Shown: piece after piece, positions 5,357 through 8,149 of the stretch
How positions within the stretch are numbered: position 1 is the stretch's first letter
How the letters are laid out: each line of letters opens with the position of its first letter
Origin: Elusimicrobiota bacterium
GTDB lineage: Bacteria > Elusimicrobiota > Elusimicrobia > UBA1565 > JACRDR01
Assembly: GCA_016207585.1 (NCBI GenBank)
Contig: JACQPI010000055.1
Location: 1-8,149, forward strand
DNA: 8,149 nt
Reading direction: 5' to 3'
The notes under the pieces: model-generated
Told to the model about the DNA's origin: nothing
Seen by the model: the letters and a program-made list of their open reading frames with translations, nothing else
Database searches by the model: none
Made by a program: the position numbers and the translations under genes

Positions 5357-6358
5357 TCAGGAGGCCCGGGCCGCCGAGCCGTCGACCGATCCGGGCGTCG
5401 AGGCGCGACGCTTGAAGTAGCGGTGCTTGAAGTAGTCCCACGTATCCCGGACGCCCTTCTCGAAGTTCATGACCGGCTTGTAGCCCAAGAACTTGCGCGC
5501 CGCGCCGATATCGGCGTACGTCTTGCGCACGTCGCCCGAGCGTTTCGGATAGTGCCTCCGCTCCAGCTTGCGGCCGACGATCCGCTCAATAATCCGGATA
5601 AGGTCGAGCAGGGAGTAAGTCCTGCCGTTGGCGATATTGAACGTTTCGCCGATGCCGCGTCGGGTTTTGGCGGCAAGCAGGTTCGCCGAGACCACGTTGT
5701 CGATGTGCGTGAAATCGCGGCTCTGGCGACCGTCCCAGTGGAGCTCCAACGGCTGCCCCAGATAAGCCTGTTCCATGAATTTCGGGACGACCGCCGAATA
5801 GAGAGATTCCGGGTCCTGCCGGGGCCCGAAGACGTTGAAGTACCGCAAGGAAACGGTCTCGAGCCCGTAGGTCTTGGCGAACATCATCGCATAATGCTCG
5901 CCGCAAAGCTTGGAGACCGCGTACGGGCTGACCGGCCCCGGTCGGTACCCCTCGCGCTGCGGGAAGCGCTTGGCGTCGCCGTAAACCGAACTGGAGGAGG
6001 CATAGACGAACCGGCGGACGCCGGCCTCGCGGGATGCGATCAGCATATGGAGGGTCCCCGTCGCATTGGCGTCGTGAGAGGCGGTCGGATTGTCCACCGA
6101 CTTGGGCACGGATCGGATCGCGGCCTGATGGATCACGAAATCTACGTCCTGAACGGATCGGCGGCACACGGACAAATCCGCGAGGTCCCCCGTCACGATC
6201 TCCAGCTTGTCGCGAAAGGAGTCGATATGCTCGCGCTTCCCGGTCGAAAAATTATCCAGGATACGCACGCGCTTGCCTCGACGCAGCAGGGCCTCGGCGA
6301 TGTGGGAGCCGATGAAACCGGCTCCGCCCGTGACCAGCCAAACCCTTTCCGATGGCAT
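5357..6358 (-). CDS. UDP-sugar 4-epimerase, WbpP/GalE-like SDR
   Basis: The 333-residue protein is an extended SDR that probably inverts C4 of a UDP-hexose (Glc/Gal or GlcNAc/GalNAc) in the cytoplasm for surface polysaccharide synthesis. It has TGGAGFIGS (10-18), LDNFSTGKREHI (NAD-binding loop), HQAAIRSVPKSVDNP, a Ser run before VYGD (Ser122 aligns with the catalytic Ser of GalE), and SPYAVSK with the Tyr146/Lys150 pair. RYFNVFGPRQDP and SAVVPKF resemble the WbpP/TviC UDP-GlcNAc 4-epimerase group more than classic GalE. In the RSGDVRKTYAD segment, Thr280 aligns by eye with Tyr299 of E. coli GalE, the bulky residue that limits N-acetyl substrates; a small residue there fits UDP-GlcNAc use. It starts 1 nt after the rfbA stop with GAGGTG 7 nt upstream. 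Other NAD-dependent sugar epimerases of this family remain possible. Confidence 0.85.
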   Translation of the reverse strand: MPSERVWLVTGGAGFIGSHIAEALLRRGKRVRILDNFSTGKREHIDSFRDKLEIVTGDLADLSVCRRSVQDVDFVIHQAAIRSVPKSVDNPTASHDANATGTLHMLIASREAGVRRFVYASSSSVYGDAKRFPQREGYRPGPVSPYAVSKLCGEHYAMMFAKTYGLETVSLRYFNVFGPRQDPESLYSAVVPKFMEQAYLGQPLELHWDGRQSRDFTHIDNVVSANLLAAKTRRGIGETFNIANGRTYSLLDLIRIIERIVGRKLERRHYPKRSGDVRKTYADIGAARKFLGYKPVMNFEKGVRDTWDYFKHRYFKRRASTPGSVDGSAARAS

Positions 6359-6359
6359 C

Positions 6360-7433
6360 TCAAGGCACCTCGACTCGGCTGGAATCGCCCACCATGATCC
6401 GGTAAGCGGCCGGCATGGAGTGCGATTGGACCACCTCGACCCGCTGCCCGATCAGGGAATCTTGAATCCGGCGGATGTTATGGAGACGCGCTTCCTCCAG
6501 GAGTATGGAATGCTCCACCTCGCTGTCCTCCACCGAGGTATTGAAATAAATCGACGTGTACGGCCCGACAAAAGACCGGACGATCTTGGCGTTCTTTCCG
6601 ATGATCGCGGGGCCGCGGATCGTCGAATGCACGACGTGGGCCCCCTCTTGCACGACGACCCTCCCCTCGATCTTGGATTTTTCGTCCACCGAGGCGGTAG
6701 GGTCGACGGAAGCGGAGAGGGTATCCAGGATCAGGCGGTTGACCTCCAGGAGATCCTCCAGCTTTCCGGTATCCTTCCACCAGCCGTCGATATGCTTGAC
6801 CGTCACCCGGCGCTTCTTATCGACGAGCCGCTGGATCGCGTCAGTGATCTCCAACTCCCCGCGGGCGGAGGGACGGATGCTCGCGATCGCCTCGAAGATC
6901 GAGGAATCGAACATATAAACGCCCACCAGCGCCAGGTCGCTTTTCGGCTCCTCGGGCTTCTCGACAAGCCGCACCACCCGGTCGCCGTCCATCTCGACGA
7001 CGCCGAACTGGCGGGGGTTGGGGACCCTGGCGACCAATATCTGCGCGTTCGGCTTCTTGGCGGAAAAATCCTTGACCAAAGGGGTCAAGCTCTCTTTCAA
7101 AAGATTATCCCCTAAAAACATCAGGAAGGGGTGGGCCCCCACGAATTTTTTCGATATCTTGACCGCGTGCGCCAGGCCGAGAGGAGCCTCCTGGGGGATA
7201 TAGGTCGCCTTAAAACCGAACCGAGAGCCGTCGCCGACCGCCGATTCGATCTCGGCCCGCGTATCGCCCACGATGACGCCGACCTGCTTTATGCCGGCGC
7301 GGGCGATCGCCTCCAGGCCGTAGAACAGGATCGGCTTGTTCGCGATGGGAATGAGCTGTTTGGCGGAGGTATGCGTGATGGGGCGCAGCCGGGTCCCCTT
7401 GCCGCCAGCCAAGACGAGGGCTTTTAACTCCAT
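6360..7433 (-). CDS. rfbA: Glucose-1-phosphate thymidylyltransferase, long form with beta-helix domain
   Basis: RfbA (RmlA) joins glucose-1-phosphate and dTTP to give dTDP-glucose and pyrophosphate, the first step of dTDP-sugar synthesis. From the chosen ATG it has 357 residues. The nucleotidyltransferase domain (~1-235) shows LVLAGGKGTRLRP (6-18), Lys25 in SAKQLIPIANKP, PLGLAHAV (84-91), the metal-binding Asp109 in FLGDN, VVRLVEKPEEP and WWKDTGKLEDLLE. The last ~110 residues have a hexapeptide-like rhythm (VDPTASV, SKIEG, PAIIGKNAKI, SFVGPYTSI) typical of a left-handed beta-helix. This is the long RmlA/StrD-type form of about 355 residues, not the ~290-residue E. coli type. The frame remains open to a TTG at 7532, but the family normally begins within a few residues of ALVLAGG, so the ATG at 7433 is chosen. 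No ribosome binding site is evident there. It is the first gene of the minus-strand operon. Confidence 0.9.
   Translation of the reverse strand: MELKALVLAGGKGTRLRPITHTSAKQLIPIANKPILFYGLEAIARAGIKQVGVIVGDTRAEIESAVGDGSRFGFKATYIPQEAPLGLAHAVKISKKFVGAHPFLMFLGDNLLKESLTPLVKDFSAKKPNAQILVARVPNPRQFGVVEMDGDRVVRLVEKPEEPKSDLALVGVYMFDSSIFEAIASIRPSARGELEITDAIQRLVDKKRRVTVKHIDGWWKDTGKLEDLLEVNRLILDTLSASVDPTASVDEKSKIEGRVVVQEGAHVVHSTIRGPAIIGKNAKIVRSFVGPYTSIYFNTSVEDSEVEHSILLEEARLHNIRRIQDSLIGQRVEVVQSHSMPAAYRIMVGDSSRVEVP
6366..6371 (-). promoter_or_regulatory. ribosome binding site of the epimerase gene
   Basis: The minus strand reads GAGGTG, 7 nt before the ATG at 6358 and inside the last codons of rfbA. It fixes the start of the epimerase gene despite the 1-nt gap to the rfbA stop. 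Confidence 0.7.
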
Positions 7434-7460
7434 GACCGAAGCAGTCGCGGCCGATTGCGC

Positions 7461-7480
7461 CCTCGCAAACATCTGCGAGG
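7461..7480. repeat. hairpin-forming inverted repeat (7-bp arms)
   Basis: CCTCGCA (7461-7467) and TGCGAGG (7474-7480) are perfect complements around a 6-nt loop, 28 bp upstream of the rfbA start codon. The right arm is also the left part of the next palindrome, so the two structures exclude each other. There is no T run on either side, so it is not an intrinsic terminator. Confidence 0.7.
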
Positions 7481-7493
7481 ACAGCTGTCCTCG
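7476..7493. repeat. perfect 18-bp palindrome upstream of rfbA
   Basis: CGAGGACAGCTGTCCTCG reads the same on both strands with no spacer. A gapless 9+9 palindrome resembles a dimeric repressor operator in form, though a mobile repeat end is also possible. It lies 43-60 bp upstream of the rfbA ATG and shares 5 bases with the next palindrome. Confidence 0.75.
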
Positions 7494-7510
7494 GGAATAT
7501 ATTTCCGAGG
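7489..7510. repeat. 22-bp near-perfect palindrome with AT-rich centre
   Basis: Arms CCTCGG (7489-7494) and CCGAGG (7505-7510) surround the AT-rich core GAATATATTT. Every position pairs except 7495/7504 (G against T, which can still pair as G-U in RNA). The core contains TATATT on the minus strand (7501-7496), a possible -10 for rfbA, but no -35 sits at the right distance. A promoter overlapped by an operator is one reading; a repeat element is another. Confidence 0.65.
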
Positions 7511-7525
7511 GCGAGGAAATGGTTG
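7510..7525. repeat. 16-bp direct repeat, copy 1
   Basis: GGCGAGGAAATGGTTG is repeated exactly at 7557-7572, offset by 47 bp. Its first base is the last base of the 22-bp palindrome. The same CGAGG core recurs through the whole cluster. Confidence 0.75.
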
Positions 7526-7540
7526 TGACCAAGCCGGGGT

Positions 7541-7555
7541 ACCCGCGCAGCGGGT
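7541..7555. repeat. hairpin between the two direct-repeat copies
   Basis: ACCCGC (7541-7546) and GCGGGT (7550-7555) pair perfectly around the loop GCA. After direct-repeat copy 2, a comparable small hairpin, CGCG-GCAG-CGCG, occurs at about 7576-7587. The region thus looks like two diverged units, each made of a 16-bp repeat followed by a GC-rich hairpin. Confidence 0.55.
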
Positions 7556-7556
7556 C

Positions 7557-7572
7557 GGCGAGGAAATGGTTG
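7557..7572. repeat. 16-bp direct repeat, copy 2
   Basis: This is an exact copy of 7510-7525. The sequence after it diverges from that after copy 1 but keeps an AAGC/GCGCAGCG-like GC-rich stretch, so the full unit may be an imperfect ~47-bp tandem repeat. Confidence 0.75.
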
Positions 7573-7636
7573 AAGCGCGGCAGCGCGGAAACCGAGGCAA
7601 GCAGCCGAACACCATGACGGCGAGTCTAGCATTTCT

Positions 7637-7661
7637 GCCGGACGGATTCCCACGGTCCGGC
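7637..7661. repeat. 7-bp inverted repeat, 11-nt spacer
   Basis: GCCGGAC (7637-7643) and GTCCGGC (7655-7661) are perfect complements. The element lies about 50 bp upstream of the -10 of the plus-strand gene. No poly-T tract follows in either direction, so a terminator is unlikely; a regulator site or chance pairing in GC-rich DNA are both possible. Confidence 0.45.
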
Positions 7662-7712
7662 CGTTCCATTGTTGGGCCCTTTCGGCCTATATTCTTAATT
7701 GGCGGCTGTTTA

Positions 7713-7718
7713 TATAAT
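7713..7718 (+). promoter_or_regulatory. consensus -10 (TATAAT) for the exported-protein gene
   Basis: A perfect TATAAT lies 48 nt before the ATG at 7767, in the most AT-rich patch of the window. The hexamer at the expected -35 distance (TATTCT, 7690-7695) is a poor match, so the promoter may need an activator or another sigma factor. The predicted transcript begins near 7725. Confidence 0.55.
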
Positions 7719-7755
7719 GTCCGGCATAAGCACTCCGTAACGCTGCGTTGAAACC

Positions 7756-7760
7756 GGAGG
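7756..7760 (+). promoter_or_regulatory. ribosome binding site of the exported-protein gene
   Basis: GGAGG lies 6 nt before the ATG at 7767. This strong site, with the -10 upstream and a signal peptide downstream, supports a real gene start. Confidence 0.75.
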
Positions 7761-7766
7761 GTTCCG

Positions 7767-8149
7767 ATGAGTAAAAATCGTCTCGCCTTACCAGCGGTCT
7801 TTTTGTTGCTGTCGCCCGCGCTTGCTTTTGGGGATGAATCCGTTGAAACCGCCGCTGCCAAGGCCAGGGCGCAGCTGCCTCGCGCGGCGGCCTACGCGAA
7901 ACATTCTCTCAACGGTATTCCCGCGGATGAACAACGACAGTTAATCGCCGAAGCGAACAGCAGGTTTGCCCGAATCGATGCCGCTCAAGAATTCATCAGG
8001 AACAGCGCTGAATTCTTGGGCTTGCAGTCGGCACAAGGAAAAATTTACGCAACATATCAGAATAAACATGCGCAGTATATCACGGAGAGGTATACCTGCA
8101 AAGACGACGTTTGCAGGGATCGAGTTGAAAAGAAGCGCACCCAACTGGA
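7767..8149 (+). CDS. Exported protein of unknown family, N-terminal part (cut by window edge)
   Basis: I do not recognise this gene. The open frame runs from an ATG at 7767 to the window end, giving 127 residues without a stop. Residues 1-20 form a Sec-type signal peptide: Lys3/Arg5, the hydrophobic stretch LPAVFLLLSP, and an ALA|F cleavage site. The mature part is hydrophilic and probably mostly helical, with Ala-rich stretches (ETAAAKARAQLPRAAAYAKH), LIAEANSRFARIDAAQEF and a basic/Tyr-rich segment near QNKHAQYITERYTCKDDVCRD. Two cysteines six residues apart (C113 and C119 approximately) could form a disulfide in the periplasm. By hand count, bases 7801-8100 are about 53% GC, with 8041-8100 near 38%, well below rfbA segments near 70%, so the gene may be recently acquired or under different selection. 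A good -10 and ribosome binding site precede it. Confidence 0.7.
   Translation, partial: MSKNRLALPAVFLLLSPALAFGDESVETAAAKARAQLPRAAAYAKHSLNGIPADEQRQLIAEANSRFARIDAAQEFIRNSAEFLGLQSAQGKIYATYQNKHAQYITERYTCKDDVCRDRVEKKRTQL

Larger units (their letters stand above)
7434..7766. other. 333-bp divergent intergenic region with dense repeats
   Basis: This region separates rfbA (minus) from the exported-protein gene (plus). From left to right it holds a hairpin (7461-7480), two overlapping palindromes (7476-7493, 7489-7510), two copies of a 16-bp direct repeat (7510-7525, 7557-7572), a hairpin between the copies (7541-7555), a GC-rich hairpin (7637-7661) and an AT-rich promoter zone (about 7686-7720). 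No convincing gene lies inside it. The repeat half is next to rfbA and would form the rfb operon's upstream regulatory DNA or mRNA leader. The AT-rich half serves the plus-strand gene. Confidence 0.75.

Noticed and set aside
5423..6397. Long open frame on the plus strand opposite the epimerase (about 324 codons)
   Set aside because: Antisense to a clear SDR gene, rich in Arg/Gly/Asp with no domain pattern and no ribosome binding site.
6693..6700. GGCGGTAG, resembling the ops/JUMPstart core found upstream of polysaccharide operons
   Set aside because: It is on the wrong strand, lies within rfbA coding sequence, and continues GGT rather than CGT; a chance match.
7461..7610. CRISPR array as an explanation for the repeats
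   Set aside because: There are only two copies of a 16-bp repeat with related, hairpin-forming intervening sequence and no cas genes; the units do not resemble a repeat-spacer pattern.
7455..7751. Possible 98-residue plus-strand protein in the intergenic region
   Set aside because: It spans the palindromes, direct repeats and the TATAAT promoter, is rich in Arg/Gly without a fold-like pattern, and has no ribosome binding site.

Overview
This window looks like chromosomal DNA from a GC-rich Gram-negative bacterium. Two of three Tol-Pal outer-membrane proteins carry a lipobox and the third a Sec signal, which implies a double membrane. The phylum cannot be fixed from this sequence. The Pal type (a cysteine pair in the OmpA-like domain) and the thymidine kinase type (GWIEVVCGSMFSGKT) would suit Nitrospirota, NC10, Elusimicrobiota or deltaproteobacterial relatives, but that is an impression only.

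Region 1 (1-311): the 5' end of a PAS-domain sensory protein on the minus strand diverges from gpmA across a 117-bp spacer. Both genes have a good -10 hexamer about 10 bp before the start codon and no clear Shine-Dalgarno, so both may give leaderless transcripts.

Region 2 (312-3703, plus strand): gpmA (short phosphoglycerate mutase) is followed by pal, cpoB and tolB. A sigma70-like promoter for pal overlaps the gpmA stop codon. The three tol genes are chained by TAATG and ATGA overlaps. Their products form the periplasmic/outer-membrane half of the Tol-Pal envelope system; tolQRA is not in the window, and the order pal-cpoB-tolB differs from the usual tolB-pal-cpoB.

Region 3 (3750-7433, minus strand): a compact four-gene operon read as rfbA (long-form glucose-1-phosphate thymidylyltransferase), a WbpP/GalE-like UDP-sugar 4-epimerase, rfbB (dTDP-glucose 4,6-dehydratase) and tdk (thymidine kinase). 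The junctions are +1 nt, +6 nt and a 4-nt GTGA overlap. RfbA and RfbB convert glucose-1-phosphate and dTTP to dTDP-4-keto-6-deoxyglucose. Tdk could feed the dTTP pool they draw on. The epimerase probably supplies a UDP-galactose or UDP-GalNAc type sugar for the same surface polysaccharide. rfbC and rfbD are absent here, so the final dTDP sugar is unknown.

Region 4 (7434-7766): a 333-bp divergent intergenic region with a dense cluster of overlapping inverted repeats, a 16-bp direct repeat and further hairpins upstream of rfbA, then an AT-rich promoter zone for the next gene. This is the least explained part of the window.

Region 5 (7767-8149, plus strand): the start of a gene for an exported protein of unknown family, lower in GC than its neighbours and cut by the window end.
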